A stretch of DNA of 64,000 nt, taken from assembly GCF_018691265.1 (NCBI RefSeq), contig NW_024881321.1, positions 25,703,698-25,767,697 on the forward strand. Reading direction: 5' to 3'. A model generated the notes under the pieces. It did not search any database. It had not been told where the DNA came from and was given only the letters and a program-made list of their open reading frames with translations. Both the position numbers and the translations under genes were made by a program. This DNA comes from Tyto alba. Lineage: Eukaryota > Chordata > Aves > Strigiformes > Tytonidae. Shown here piece after piece: positions 39,503 through 52,051 of the stretch. Position 1 is the stretch's first letter. Each line of letters starts with the position of its first letter.

Positions 39503-39548
39503 CTAACCCTAACCCTAACCCTAACCCTAACCCTAACCCTAAACCTAA
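39503..39548. repeat. Interstitial telomeric repeat (CCCTAA)n
   Basis: Six perfect CCCTAA units (39507-39542) are preceded by CTAA and followed by one unit with a mismatch (ACCTAA). The C-rich strand is the plus strand. The flanks are ordinary AT-rich DNA with no subtelomeric character, so this is an internal site rather than a chromosome end. Such short, nearly perfect arrays are usually explained by telomerase-mediated repair of a double-strand break. Confidence 0.95.
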
Positions 39549-41329
39549 CTGCTTTGGTTTCAGCTAATTGAGTAACAATAAAACATTCTTCACTGAAAGG
39601 TACAACAGCGGTATGAGTAAAAGTTCAGAGTACATCAGGTCCCCAGCACATCTCACACTGTAGCCAAAGGATGAGAGTGGCATCTCAACTGAATAGTATG
39701 GGCTACGAGAACAGTGGGTACCGTGGGCATCACAGAGAGCACAAGTGTTTTCCAGTGACTGTGGCAGGGACTGGACAATCTTCAGCGTGCAGTAAGATAC
39801 TCAGACATCCCACTGAACCTCGAAGATCCTAGAGGAGACAGTAATATGGTTTATCTTATCTGCTCAAATTTCCTTTCAAATATGAATTTTCAGGCAGACC
39901 ATACTCTCTTTGCTCTTTCCACTTATGACCAATTGGTTTTCTTTCAACAATATTAACTAACTCATTAATAAATCAGGATCTAAAACCTTCAGTTTCTGCA
40001 CTTGTCCAATATTTTATAAGATTTCCAAGATGTTGCTACATATTCCTATTATTATCATCCAACTATGAGAATTTAAATAAACAAATAATGATAGAAGGAA
40101 ATTTCTTGGGCAGCCTCTGCTCCTCCAGTTTTTGCTACTGTAAGATTTCTTAAAAACTAATAATGTTCAGCTCCGGCTGACTCTGTATTTTTAACAGCCC
40201 TTTTTGTGGATGTGTTTTCACCACTTACCGACTCTCAACTATTATAGTTCCATTACTGTTACACTTGTTCCACAAATTGAATTCAATATGATTTGTCTAC
40301 TCACTCAAAAAGCCAAAATAATTTTCCGTCCCAGGACTGTACTTCTAAGGTTTGTAGCTTAGCAAATTTCACAACTCAGAATGACCTAATCTTATTTTCA
40401 ATCAATTTCAAGTACAATTCTAGTTCTACCTAAATATTTAAAATTGATTCACTGCAAATTGAATCTGCTCCAGTCAGGTCTCAGTTTACCAAAAACAGAT
40501 AACAGTTGCAAAAAACCCAATCCTATGCAAATTCTTTGGGTGGTCCAAATGTAAAACCAAGTAGTCTTTTTCCATGAAGATGTATGACTGACTGATTTTT
40601 TAATTCTGTCAGTCTTTCCTGTAGCTCATCTTTGGAAGCAATTTGACCAAAGTTTTCTTTGGAGAAAGCCTTTTCTAAATGGCACTTAGGTTGCTGGCCA
40701 CCTATTCTATCTGATTGTTTTACTCTGGAAGCTTTTCAGTCATGTTTCCCTGGCGAGCTATAGAAAACGCTTACAGTAGGTCAGAATTTTGAAGAAATCT
40801 TTTTCCTGAAGAAAATATTTCTCCAATCTCACTGGAACACCGAGTTGAACAAAATACCTCATGAAAATGCAGAACCTATTGAATGGGACAGACAAGATAA
40901 AGTGTAGAAAAGAGTTTTGCCTACAACATTGTTCCAGTCTTGCTCTTAATTTAGTAATTTTCAGTGGTTTTCATTGGTTGCAAAAAAAATGTACACAATT
41001 CATCTGAGGTCTTCATCCCTAGGAAAAGCTTCTTGACCACTGTCTTGAGTTTAGCAGCTCATCTGTTCCCTCCTCAAGGATCACTCTACATGCTTCCCAC
41101 CCAAACCTACCCTGCTCTGTTGAGTGGCTCTTTGGGATGGTGCTCCCCTGCACACTACCCTGGGATTTGCCTTGACCCATTCTGCTCCAGCCCAGACAAG
41201 GCACACAGACAGACTAACCTTTCTGTCAAATGTCTTTGACAAGGCATGAAATATATATCTAGTAAACAAATAAAACAGATGCCATTCATCATACTGTTCC
41301 CGAAAAGACTTTATTGTGTCTCTTCTTGC
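39549..41329. other. AT-rich non-coding DNA
   Basis: Nothing recognised beyond short frames. The 91-aa plus-strand frame at 40964-41239 has no domain I know. Confidence 0.55.
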
Positions 41330-41384
41330 TTTTTTTTTTTTTTTTTTTTGGGGGGGGGGGGGGGGGCGGGGGGGCAGGGGTAGA
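41330..41384. repeat. T20-G17 homopolymer junction
   Basis: Twenty T are followed directly by 17 G, then C, seven G, CA and four G. The G-rich part could form a G-quadruplex on the plus strand. The length of such runs in an assembly is unreliable. Confidence 0.9.
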
Positions 41385-44300
41385 AGAGTGATTGGCAGAT
41401 TGTCTTTAATTCCATTTGTTCTCCATTTGGGTACTTTTTTAGCTTCTTTCGACCATTCTAGATTTCCCCAGGCATTTTCCCTGAATCACTTATCCATTTT
41501 GGTTCAGCAGAACTTCCTTCTACGTCTATTTTTTTGAAATAAGTCCAATCAGTGACACTTTTGTTATTCCTTCTGTGAGCTAAACAGGTAGAAAAAAATC
41601 ACAAAACATAAACTGTTTCCATTCAGAAATGAAAATGATGGTAGAAACAGTCACTTTTTTTGTGTAATCTTATTTTTTTCTTATAAAGGATATACAGACT
41701 TCCTCCTTAGAGTTGGAAAGTTGGAACTATTAGCATTCAACATAAACACTCTCTTTAGCTTTTCCTCAGTGGCAGACACATTATCAGGGGGTTTATGTCA
41801 TGCTTTGTTACTTCCTTCTTTTATGTTTTTGGGGATTTTCTCTCTCTAAGGGCACAATTCAGCGACAGCCATGAGCCAGTTGCTGCTACAGGAGGTGGCT
41901 GTGGACACCCAGGCTTCTCCCTGGCTTCTGCCTGCATACCCAACTGTGCAGCTCACATCCCTTTTTTGCCACATCCCTGGGTCTTCCTGGAAGTCCCTCC
42001 TGGCTGATTTCAGCCTCTAAAAGAGCTGAAAACTACTCCCTTGTTTATCACGTTAAATTTCGGTTAATTTATCAACCAATCTCTTCAGTATGTCTTATAA
42101 GTGCTAGAATGGATGCAGGGTGGGACCACAGGGATGGGGACAGGAGTACTAGAACCATTTCACTTTGATGGCAGTTGGATATTACATTATCCATTTTGTT
42201 GATTTGTATTTGTATATGTGCAGGTTTCCACTACAACAATATTCACAATCTCTTTACCTACTTGATTTATATTTCTGTGGAATAACCTCACATTTGTGTC
42301 CGTTCGGGGTGCTGACAGACAGGTATGTTTGAGCTGTGGGCTCTTTGTTTTATTATGTGGAAGTAATTAAGAGGGAAATTAAAGGACCCCTAAAATTAAA
42401 GCTCTTTTAAATGAAGGGCAAGCGCTTCACTCACACACATCATTCAGTGCATGTTAATGTATCCAAAATATGCTGTGCTGCAACTGATGTTACTAATTTT
42501 TGTTGATAACAACCCACCACCACCCCCAACAAAAAAGGCATTAAAAAGATTAAAATAATACCCCCAAAAAAAAGCATGGAAATAAATATACAATGCCAAA
42601 AAATGGGTAACAGTGAAGACACAAAGTGGTATTTGGTGGCAGTATAGAGGATTTGCAGAATTGTCTACTTGGCCACAATATGAGATATAGTGCCTCTCAA
42701 ATTTACTTCCACTGGGAATATTTTATCTCTGACCATGTGTTATAACCTATTCTGGTTTTGGATGTGGTCCCTTGTCTTTTATTCATTTTTGGACCATGTT
42801 ACTCCCTCCTTGTTGTCGTTATTTTCTTTGAATGTTATTGTTTTTCTTCTTCTGTCAGCTTTAGCTCTTGCTTGATGCTAAAATTTCACTGTTTGGTTCT
42901 TTCTATTTCGCAATAAAATACAGCATTTAGCTAATGTGTTTGTGCCAGACTTAGGTGGAGAAAGCTGGCTGCAGGCTGCTTTTTTGTTCCCTAAACTCCT
43001 GACAAACCAAAGGCTCATCTGTGTGCTTTTGAGCTGTGTGGTGTTATGCCATATTGTATAAAATGATACACAAATAGAATTTGGCACAGCATTTCATCCT
43101 TTGCTTATACTGTGTCTGGTTCTTTTAATATTTTTACTGATTTACCTTGTCATGAACAGGATAACACTATAAAAACAAAATAGATCTCAATAACTAGAAA
43201 GACATTTGTCTTGGGCTTTTGTTGTTGTTTTACATTCTGCATTTTGTTTTGCTAATCTTTTGCCTCTTAAAGGCAGGTACAGTAGCTGGAATTGTTTCTA
43301 GCACCTCTTCCTTCTCCTTTAATAGGTGATATCTCTCATGACCTAGATTCAGCAACTGGGGCACCATATTCCGTACACAGTAAAACACAGAAAGAGTATA
43401 AGTTCCCTATATGCAAAGTAGGGAGAAACAGGCAAATTTAAAGGGTGATTCAACCCATTTACAATTACTCTTGTCCTGAGAGTCATTTACTTCTCTTAAT
43501 CAGTTATTCAGGGGAATTTGAACAATGAGACTCTCAATTAGGCACTTCTTTAAAAGTTATCAGGGTCAATCTGTATTTAAGCACTGCTGGAGACAAAAGG
43601 CATCTTTGCCAGTTACTTGTTTTACAATTATGTGTTCAAATTTTGCCCAATGATGGTCTGTTCCGTAAAGAAAGTAACTTCTTTACTGTCTCCTAAAAGA
43701 AAAAAAAAAAACATTCTCAACATATGGAAGATGAAGTTTCCTTCATAAAAATCACGTCAGGTAGCTTCTGTTCCATATCAGGAGCATGCCATTCCATTTT
43801 CTGTTAATTTAATTAGTTTCCATGATGTACAGAGTTTTAGCAATTCTGAATTTGTTTTCACTTTTACAGATTGATTGATGCTTACATATTTGGCAGAATA
43901 TTTTGGCAGAATATTATCCGAGTAACATACTCAGCTCTTTGGAACACTATTCATGTAGCACTGACTTGAAAAATTTTCCATCTGTGGATTTCGAAGTATT
44001 TCCTAAATATTAGTTAATTATGTCTCTTTATACCTCTGTGAAAAATTATTCCCATTTTACAGCTGAGGAATCTCAGGCCCCAGATCAGTACAAAAAACTT
44101 ACAGAAACATATTCAAGTATTTTGACTTTTAAAATATATGACTTAGAAATAATGGATTTTTTTTTCCCCCTCCATTAAGCAAGAAAGAGGCAACTGATAG
44201 CAACTCAATGAAAATAAATTGAACTATTCCAATACATTTTATTTACTATCTCCATCTGATGTTAGAATAATTTGTATCTTATTATCTGGCTCTTACTCGT

Positions 44301-47300
44301 GGAAACAGAACCCCTTGGCAAATGGTGTCTTAAAAAATATCTGAAGTTATAACATTTTCCATCACTCCTTCTAGGCAGTCCTAATGATCTGTCATATATA
44401 ATTACCCTAGAAAAGTAAGAGTTGAGTATTCATCAATATCAGTAGACAGACGGAAGCCCAAATGGGAAAACAGAGGAAGAGGTTGCTGTCTGACCCACTG
44501 AGTTTGGTTTTTTCTTTAAATTAGAAGTATATTGTCAGAATGTTTGACTGATTTATATTCCCTTTAACTGTGCTAAAGGAAATTATTCTAAAAGTTTTAA
44601 CACTTTTTTTTCCACAAGGAGCTTTAGTAATATGATGAGAAGAACACACTGTCTGTATGAAACTTTGAACTATGCTGGTGCAGACTAAAGACACAGTTAC
44701 TTTAATCTAAACTAAATTGACTTTGCTGATGAGAAGGTCATCCTTCCCTCACTCCAACTGTCTTCCTTGCGCACACAGAAGGATTCAGGCATCGAGACAG
44801 CTCTGGGAACTGACAGTGCTGGGGACAACACTGTGCTCTTTATGTGTGGTGCCAGATCTCTGCCAGCATAGATCCCTGATTTGGCAGTGGTCTTGCAAAC
44901 TCTAGTACCAGCAAAAGCAATGTGGTGGAAATTGTGGTGCAGCCAGGGGAGGACAGACACCACTTTTGGAGGAGAAAGGCTAACCATCATTTTCCCATTA
45001 AATATGCTTAAGAAGAAATCATTCACAATTCAGTTTAATACTTGCACAAAGCAAACTTCAGATTTAAGCATCCAGAGTACACATACTCACCACAAATTGG
45101 GCCATACTGTACCCCATCTACTTCTCTGAGTGGGGATAACTGTATGCAATCCTCCAGCTCAGAAGCTGGTATCATCTGAAACAGCTCAACTGTGACCACT
45201 GTTGCCCTAGACAGGGTTTCATAAAGACTCTGGTCAAATGCCAAAGGCAACTTAGTCCCCTTTTAAGTTCAGTGACTAGGTCAAAGGAGCCTATATGTAA
45301 AAGAATAAAAGGAAAGACCTTTCTGAGCTGGTATTTCAGAAAGCTGTCTTGGATTTTAAGCAGTGGTTTGAATCAATGGATGAATATTGGTACAGGTCAC
45401 AATCCTAGCAGCAGCCACCTTCCATAGCATCGGCTCTTCAAGAGTTATATGGAATTTTGCTAATTCCTGTGATTTCATGTGTTTGGCTACCTGCCAGGTT
45501 TAAACCATGACACATCCGTAAGCTAGTGTTGCACATAATGCTCCAGCATCCATCTTTCTTTTTAAATGAGTCAGAAATGTTCCATACTTTCTAGAAACTG
45601 CAACAGGTCCCTAAGTATGCATAGATACTACATGACATCCTTAAAAATATAGATAAGACATTGTGAATTTCAAGAATGATACATTCCCTGTTATTTCAGA
45701 GGTGACACAAGAAGAAACAGTTCTTTAAAGGGAATCTACAGGATGAAATGATCAGAAAGGATTTTTTCAAGGGGAAAAAGGTTAAGTTTCTCAGTGAGTA
45801 ACTGTGTGATAGCTGTTCTAGCACTAACATAAAAAAATCAGATTCCTTAATGAATAGTTCATAGAAGTAGTTTCTCCTCTGAATATGGAGTAAAGAATTA
45901 ATTCTTTAATGAATTAATTCAATTTTGTACAACCTTTTTCAGCAAGGTAATATCACTGTTCTTATCTTCCTTGCCCTTTATCTCATTTACTACCCCTCTT
46001 CAAAACAAGTGCTAAGTGAGTAGATACTGCTGTTTTACAGCATTTTACATTCAAACTTAGCACAGATGGTAACGAATTTAAAAGCTTCAAGGCAGTGGAG
46101 TATTATTTTCACAGCATCTAAGGGTCTGTCTTCATTAGAGAAATTTGCATATGAAAGTATCTAACAAATTCAGTTGCCTTACTACAAACCCCATTTTATA
46201 ACAGGTTAGCAAGCATATATTACAGTCTTGTACTATTCCAAGTAAAATAGAGTGACTTTATTTAATGTGGCAGACATTATAACAACACTGAAAGCCATCT
46301 CTTCCTCAATTTAAACTGCTGTAACTCTGCTGTAGCTTCATTACAGTCATAATAAAAGTCCTCATATGTATAGATCTTAGAGCAGTTAAAGGGGTTTTTG
46401 ACAACACATACCAAGTGTGACTAAGGCTGCTCGGAGCAGATATTGAATGAGATTCACTTCACCTAAATTTTGTGTCTAAAACTAGTCAACATAGAGAAAT
46501 GGTCACTTTCTGGTCTGTCCTAAATGCTTTATTTAGGATTAAATTAATTACTTTTTGGATCTTGCTGGGTTTTCACAGTAACGATCAAAGAAGTCTGAGG
46601 TAGACAGATTTGACAGTGGATGACTACCTCTTAGGAATCTTGTTTGGCCAGATTAACTCCAGCCATTACTCCTATGCAGCCACCTCTGATTTATAGTTAA
46701 ATTTTAAATAATATATATTTTTATAATTACTGATTAACACTTTGGCATAATACTTCCCTGATCTAATCTCCGTAAGCAATATAAATGCCAAAGATGGTGG
46801 TGGCAAAGACAGTTTGATGATTTTGTTACACGGCTCACTAATTTCAGAGACAGAGGAAGGTGACAAGACCTCAGTACTGATAGGAGAAGCCTGAGACTTG
46901 CAAGTTATCCTACAGGGCTGATATAGCAGCTGGAGATCACCAAAGTGCAGCAGGTTTCCAAATACATTTCCCTTAGGCTACAAACCAGGAAAGGCTGTAT
47001 TGAAAGAGCTGCACCACAGCTGGGTATTTGTACCACCCTAAATCCTGAAGAGAGCAGTCTCATGAGTCACAGGAGGAAGAAATGAGACAGTGGGAAGAAC
47101 AGGCATCTGGTAGTTATATGTCCCTATTCTGGATCAGGGGTTAGATATTTCCTTTATCTTAGTCATTTTTACTTGCTTTCCAATAACTTTACATCATGAA
47201 AAACATCCTCCAGATTTATGCTACAGCACAGAGGCCATGCGTATGACATACCTGTACTACTACAGCCTTGTAGGTTCATACAAAGGGCTTCACTGCTCTG

Positions 47301-47349
47301 CCTTAAATGTGCATCTTTCTTCACCATCAAGGGCAAGATTTTATTAAGT
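41385..47349. other. AT-rich non-coding DNA, possible LTR relic near 45.5 kb
   Basis: No gene recognised. The 104-aa minus frame at 44712-45026 and the 82-aa plus frame at 44881-45129 overlap each other and have no family marks. A short segment ending at 45512 may be the end of an old LTR and is listed separately. Confidence 0.5.
45450..45512 (+). repeat. Possible 3' end of an old avian LTR
   Basis: The plus strand ends 'tgccaggtttaaaccatgac' plus A at 45512. It resembles the sense-strand end of the solo LTR at 47.4 kb, which reads 'gccagctggggttaaactat' then GACA. The preceding 'catgtgtttggctac' also aligns loosely. It is short and diverged, so the call is tentative. Confidence 0.3.
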
Positions 47350-47354
47350 GGTAC
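47350..47354. repeat. Target-site duplication of solo LTR, left
   Basis: GGTAC, identical to 47935-47939. A 5-bp duplication is usual for ERVL-type and some other class II/III elements. Confidence 0.85.
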
Positions 47355-47934
47355 TGTCATAGTTTAACCCCAGCTGGCAACTAAGCACCACGTAGACACT
47401 CACTCTTCCCCTTCCCCAGTGGGATGAGAAGAATCAGGAGGAAAAAAAAAAAAAAACAAACTCGTGGGTAAGAACAGTTTAATAACTGAAATAAAATAAA
47501 ATATAGTAGTAATAATAATAGTAGTAATGAAAAGGGAGATAACAAAAAGAGAGAGAAATAAAACAAGACACACCAGTGATGCACAATGCAACTGCTCATC
47601 ACCCACTGACTGATGCCCAGCCACTCCCCAAGCAGCGACCGGCACCTCATGGCCAACTCTCCCCAGTTTATATACTGAGCACGACATCCTATGGTATGGA
47701 ATAGCCCTTTGGCTAGTCCAGGCCCGCCGTCCTGACCATGCTTCCTCCCAGTTTCTTGCACAAGTGCTTGCTGGCAGAGCATGGGAAACAGAAATCCTTG
47801 ATTTAGGATAAGCACTACTTAGCAACAACTAAAACATCAGTATGTTACCAACATTATTCTCATACTAAATCCAAAATACAGCACTGTACCAGCTACTAGG
47901 AAGAAAATTAACTATCCCAGCTAAAACCAGGACA
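47355..47934 (-). mobile_element. Solo LTR, minus strand (580 bp)
   Basis: In sense (minus) orientation it runs from TGTCCTGGTTTTAGCTGGGA to a GGGGTTAAACTATGACA end, so it has TGT...ACA termini, and it is flanked by perfect GGTAC duplications. It matches in character a very common bird LTR that starts 'TGTCCTGGTTTTAGCTGGG'. In sense direction it has a TATA-like TATATAAA (plus strand about 47668-47675), a T-rich tract and an ATTAAA possible polyadenylation signal (plus strand about 47478-47483). No internal retroviral sequence remains, so it arose by LTR-LTR recombination. Frames of 142-144 aa on the minus strand lie inside the LTR and are not taken as genes. Confidence 0.9.
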
Positions 47935-47939
47935 GGTAC
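47935..47939. repeat. Target-site duplication of solo LTR, right
   Basis: GGTAC, the right copy of the duplication at 47350-47354. Confidence 0.85.
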
Positions 47940-50900
47940 TTTGATGTTTACTTCCTACTAGCAGCAGCAAGAGCACAGCAGTAACTCCTAATGGCAAGTA
48001 TGGTATTGCTAATGCATTACACTAGAGTTTTGAGGAGTTTAAGAAAGAAGTGTTGCCTGAAGCATATTCAGACTTCTGACCAAACACCGAAACCTTCTGC
48101 AGAAGATGCACTACTGCAGCAATGTCACACCCTGTCTCTTTCCATAACACACCAAGGATTTCACCACAGAGCTCAGCTCCAGTGTTGCCTGCACTTGCAG
48201 TACTTTGTTGCTGGACACCACAAACAGGCTCCAGATGTCTAAGTACAACACAGTAATTCATCATATTCGACAATTCCTGAAACTGCCACTGTTCAAAGGG
48301 GGGATTTTGCATTCTAACTAGCAAAGAGGGACCCTGGAGTTCCACCTCTTTCCCTTCTTCCTGCACTAACTTCTTGCTTCATCAGTCTTTTGTCCACAGA
48401 AATTTGCACAGATCTCCCAATGCTATTTATGTTTTACCCTGAACAGCTCAGCCCCTCCACTAGTCTTTTAACCTCCAGGTTTTTATCTCAAAGAAACCAG
48501 CTAGCAAACTCCCCTACTGCACTCTTAAATCTCACATATCTGCAGCTTTTATCTTTCTGCTACAGTGAAATCAGCTAGTACTTTTTCTACTCTTTTTGTT
48601 GCTTGAGTCATCTGAAAATCTGTAGTCAACAGTCAGGTCCTATTCATCCTTTTGCCACATCAGAGGAAATGCCCACAGCTTTTCCACTATCAGTACCCAC
48701 CCATGCCCAGCTGTCTTGATCTGTGCCTTCCCTTTCCATATTTGGCAGCCTCAGGTACCACCCATTCCTTCTAATCAGATCCCAAAAGTAAACAATACCA
48801 GTTCAACACAAGGTTTTTAGACACATCCTTGTCAAGAGGGTAAATATACAGTGATGAGAAATCTAGCCCTAAACCCACACAATTTTCCTGAGGCAAAGTA
48901 TATGACTAATTTTTACATACATCTGTAGGCATGTTGCCATAAAACTGCCACTTCAGCCACCTTTCCCTGCTTCCTCCCATCCTTTCTAATAGCCATGCTT
49001 CACAGCTGGCTGATCTCCCCAGCTCCAGACCTTATCTTCAGTGTCCTCATGACCACGCCACCAGATCATTTCTTCACTTAACAAGTGAGAGAAAAACATT
49101 TCTTTTGAGTAATTCCTAAGGAATTCGTACCAGAAATGTCAGGGGAAGATAATGACAAGTAAACCTTCTGGGCTGATTCACTGCTCTGTTGGATTCTGCT
49201 GAAAAGAGTGAAGCTGAAAATCTTCCAATAAAGTATCAGTATTTTTTTTTCATTTTTCTAAACAAAAAAAAATAATCAAACTCATGTACAGAAAAAAGGA
49301 TATCTCAGGTGGATTAGAACAGTTGAATTCAAATAGTGTCTCAGTTCATTTATTTTTCAGTAGTTGTACACAGTATTTTCTAAAAGCATGCATATAGATA
49401 TATAAGCTTCAGATTTCTATATGCTGGTGCATTGCTATCATGAAGACCCTGAGTTTCTATTTAATGTTTTCAAGACAATACAGTCTATATTTTTATTATA
49501 TTATGCTAGAAACAAAAAAGAAGAGCCAGGATTAAAATGCATGGATGGGGAGAAATAAAATATTACTATTTTTGATTAAAATTCTTGGAAACATGTCTAT
49601 ATTTTAATGCCCTGCTTATATCAACTGGTGTAAGATACTATCTCTCCTGACAGATTAGTTCTTGATATACTCTTTAACCATCAGATCTGCAACAACATTG
49701 CTACCTCTAATATATTGTAAGTCGTTTTCCATATCAGTATTAATCACAGTTTTGGAATATTATTTTTGTTATACTGTATTTTAATTAGAGATCAAAACAT
49801 AAAATTTAATGAGTCAATATGGAATTTTGGAGTCTTGATATGGAAATCTACAAGCCATATTTCTTACAGTAATGTATGTGAGAAATACCAATATACTTGG
49901 GAAATATTTATACAGCTTAGTTTGATATAAAAGTCCATATGACCATTGGTTATAGGTAAGTATTTAAGTATTGCATGTACCATAACTGATGGTTTTATTG
50001 AACTCGCCTACTTCTTCTAATTTTATACCTATTTTCTTCATTATTTATTGTGTTACACTAATCAACCCTCAGAAAAATTCAAGAGAAAATAAAGAGTAAT
50101 TTCACTTTAAATAGCTTCTGGAGACTGTCAAATTCAATGTTTAAAAGTACTGAAAACAGATTGACAATATTTCTTGCAATACATTGCCATCTAGAGGAAA
50201 AAATGTATGTTGCTGCAAAATAAATATGAGGGCTTAGGTGTTATTTATAATTCCTATGTTTTACTGTGAAAAACATACATTGTGCTTTCTAGGCATAGTG
50301 ATGTGCCATATTAATAAAATCAGCTGAGCATAAATGCATATGCACAAAACATGCAATAACACATATGTATGCATATGTTGAATACTGTATGTGACCCAAT
50401 CATAAATATATGTGTCAGCCAAACGTTACTGGAATTTTCAGTCTGTTGCAACAAATAAAAGGGTTTCCAGATAATTCACTTTGTGCATCCAAAACCTGTA
50501 ACTGATTTTCTAATTAAGGCTAAGTAGCACTCTTTTCAGATAGTGGCACCAAAAATATTAAACTTACTGATTAGATGAAAGTTAATAAGTGAGATGCACT
50601 GCAGGATGGCTGTGTAGCTACATAGTTGATTGTACCTAGAAATAAATGGGATATACAAGTCTAATACAAATAACTGAAGGTATTATGCATGAGTTCTGAC
50701 TCTCATGTAACATATAATAGGAGTATACAGTATACAATACCGAAGCAGTTTAGACACTGAATTCATTTGGACTGTCAAAGCCTCAAAACTAAATTATGTA
50801 TTTAAGTACTTTTCTGAATCAAGACCTCTATTTTCAATTGTTATTCTGGATCATAAATGTGACTACCCAAGGTATATTTAGATATGAACTAATGGTTAAA

Positions 50901-51267
50901 AGAATTATTCTGTTTCATTTACAATTCCTTTGTACTAAATGTTTCTAGTAATAGTTTTAAATGATTGAAAAAATACATGCAAGTATAACAGAACATGCTA
51001 GGAAAATAACAAATTGAGTATAAAACCCTCTAAATTAGTATGTCAATTAGTGCAACCTAACTCACAGGTTGCAAACTCCATTGCAAGTACTCTTTATCTC
51101 AGATTCCCGAAGTGCAGTTAAATACAGGCTGATCAGTATGTGCAAAGCAATGATCTTTTTCAAAAATGTGGCAAAATGTACAAGTATTAACTATCTCAAA
51201 GAAGCAAGAATGTGAATTGCTGCTATATAAATAAATAAATTATTTAAAAAATGCAGACACTAGCATT
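47940..51267. other. Non-coding DNA with an unassigned 114-codon frame
   Basis: Nearly all AT-rich. At 48022-48366 the minus strand has a 114-codon frame with an amphipathic, mixed composition ('CGEILGVLWKETGCDIAAVV' is an example). It lies just outside the solo LTR and its duplication, so it is not part of that element. I do not recognise it and do not call it a gene. A weak CTCF-like motif is at 50184-50197 (12 of 14). Confidence 0.5.
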
Positions 51268-52051
51268 TAACCTCATGAGGTTCCACAAGAGGAAGTGCAA
51301 AGTCCTACACCTGGGGAGGATCAACCCCAGGCACCAGTACAGGCTGGGGGCCACCAGCTGGAAAGCAGCTTGGCAGAAAAGGACCTGAGGGTCCTGCTGG
51401 ACACCAAGTTGAACGTGAGCCAGCAGTGTGTCCTTGTGGCAAAGAAGGCTGATGGTGTCCTGGGCTGCAACAGGAGGAGTGTTGCCAGCAGGCTGAAGGA
51501 GGTGATCCTTCCCCTCTGCTCAGCACTGGTGAGGACACACCTGGAGTCCCGTGCCCAGTTCTGGGCTCCCCAGTATGAGAAAGACTTAGACATACAAGAG
51601 GTCATCCAGAGAAGGGCCATGAAGATGATGATGAAGGGACTGGAGCATTTCCTCTATGAAGAAAGACTGAGGGAGCTGGGACTGTTTGACCTGGAGAAGG
51701 CTCAGGGGAATCTCATCAGTGTGCACAAATCTTAGAATGGAGACTGCAAAGAGGACAGAGCCAGGCTCTGCTCAGTGGTGCCCAGTGACAGGACCAGAGG
51801 CGATGGGGACAAACTGAAACACAGGAGGGTCCCTCTGAACATCAGGAAACACTTTTTCACTGTGATGGTGATCAAGCGCTGGCACAGGTTGCCCTGGGAG
51901 GTTGTGGATTCTCCCTCCTTGGAGATACTAAGAAAACATCTGGACATGGTCCTGATAAACCTGCTGTAGGTGTACCTGCTTGAATAAGGTGGTTGGACCA
52001 GATGACTTCCAGAGGTCCCTTCCAATCTCAGCCATTCTGCGATTCTGTGAT
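51268..52051 (+). mobile_element. CR1 LINE, 5'-truncated, with intact 3' end
   Basis: The best preserved CR1 in the window. It starts in ORF2 at 'aacctcatgaggttccacaa' and ends in the CR1 3' UTR with 'gattctgtgat', the short tandem tail used for target-primed insertion. From 51295 the plus frame encodes the C-terminal region downstream of the reverse transcriptase core, with marks such as 'LAEKDLRVLLDTKLNVSQQC', 'FWAPQYEKD' and 'HFLYEERLRELGLFDLEKA'. The same frame stops at TAG (51733-51735), then continues open ('VVPSDRTRGDGDKLKHR', 'FFTVMVIKRWHRLP') to a TAG at 51967-51969. Endonuclease and catalytic reverse transcriptase are missing, so the copy is dead. The single internal stop suggests it is relatively young. 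Confidence 0.95.

Noticed and set aside
39376..39567. Frame with Asn-Pro repeats
   Set aside because: Translation of the telomeric CCCTAA repeat.
44712..45026. 104-codon minus frame
   Set aside because: No recognisable motif, and an overlapping 82-codon frame on the other strand is equally open; not enough to call a gene.
47381..47828. 142- and 144-codon minus frames
   Set aside because: Both fall inside the solo LTR and are rich in T-tract-derived Leu/Phe/Ile; no protein family resemblance.
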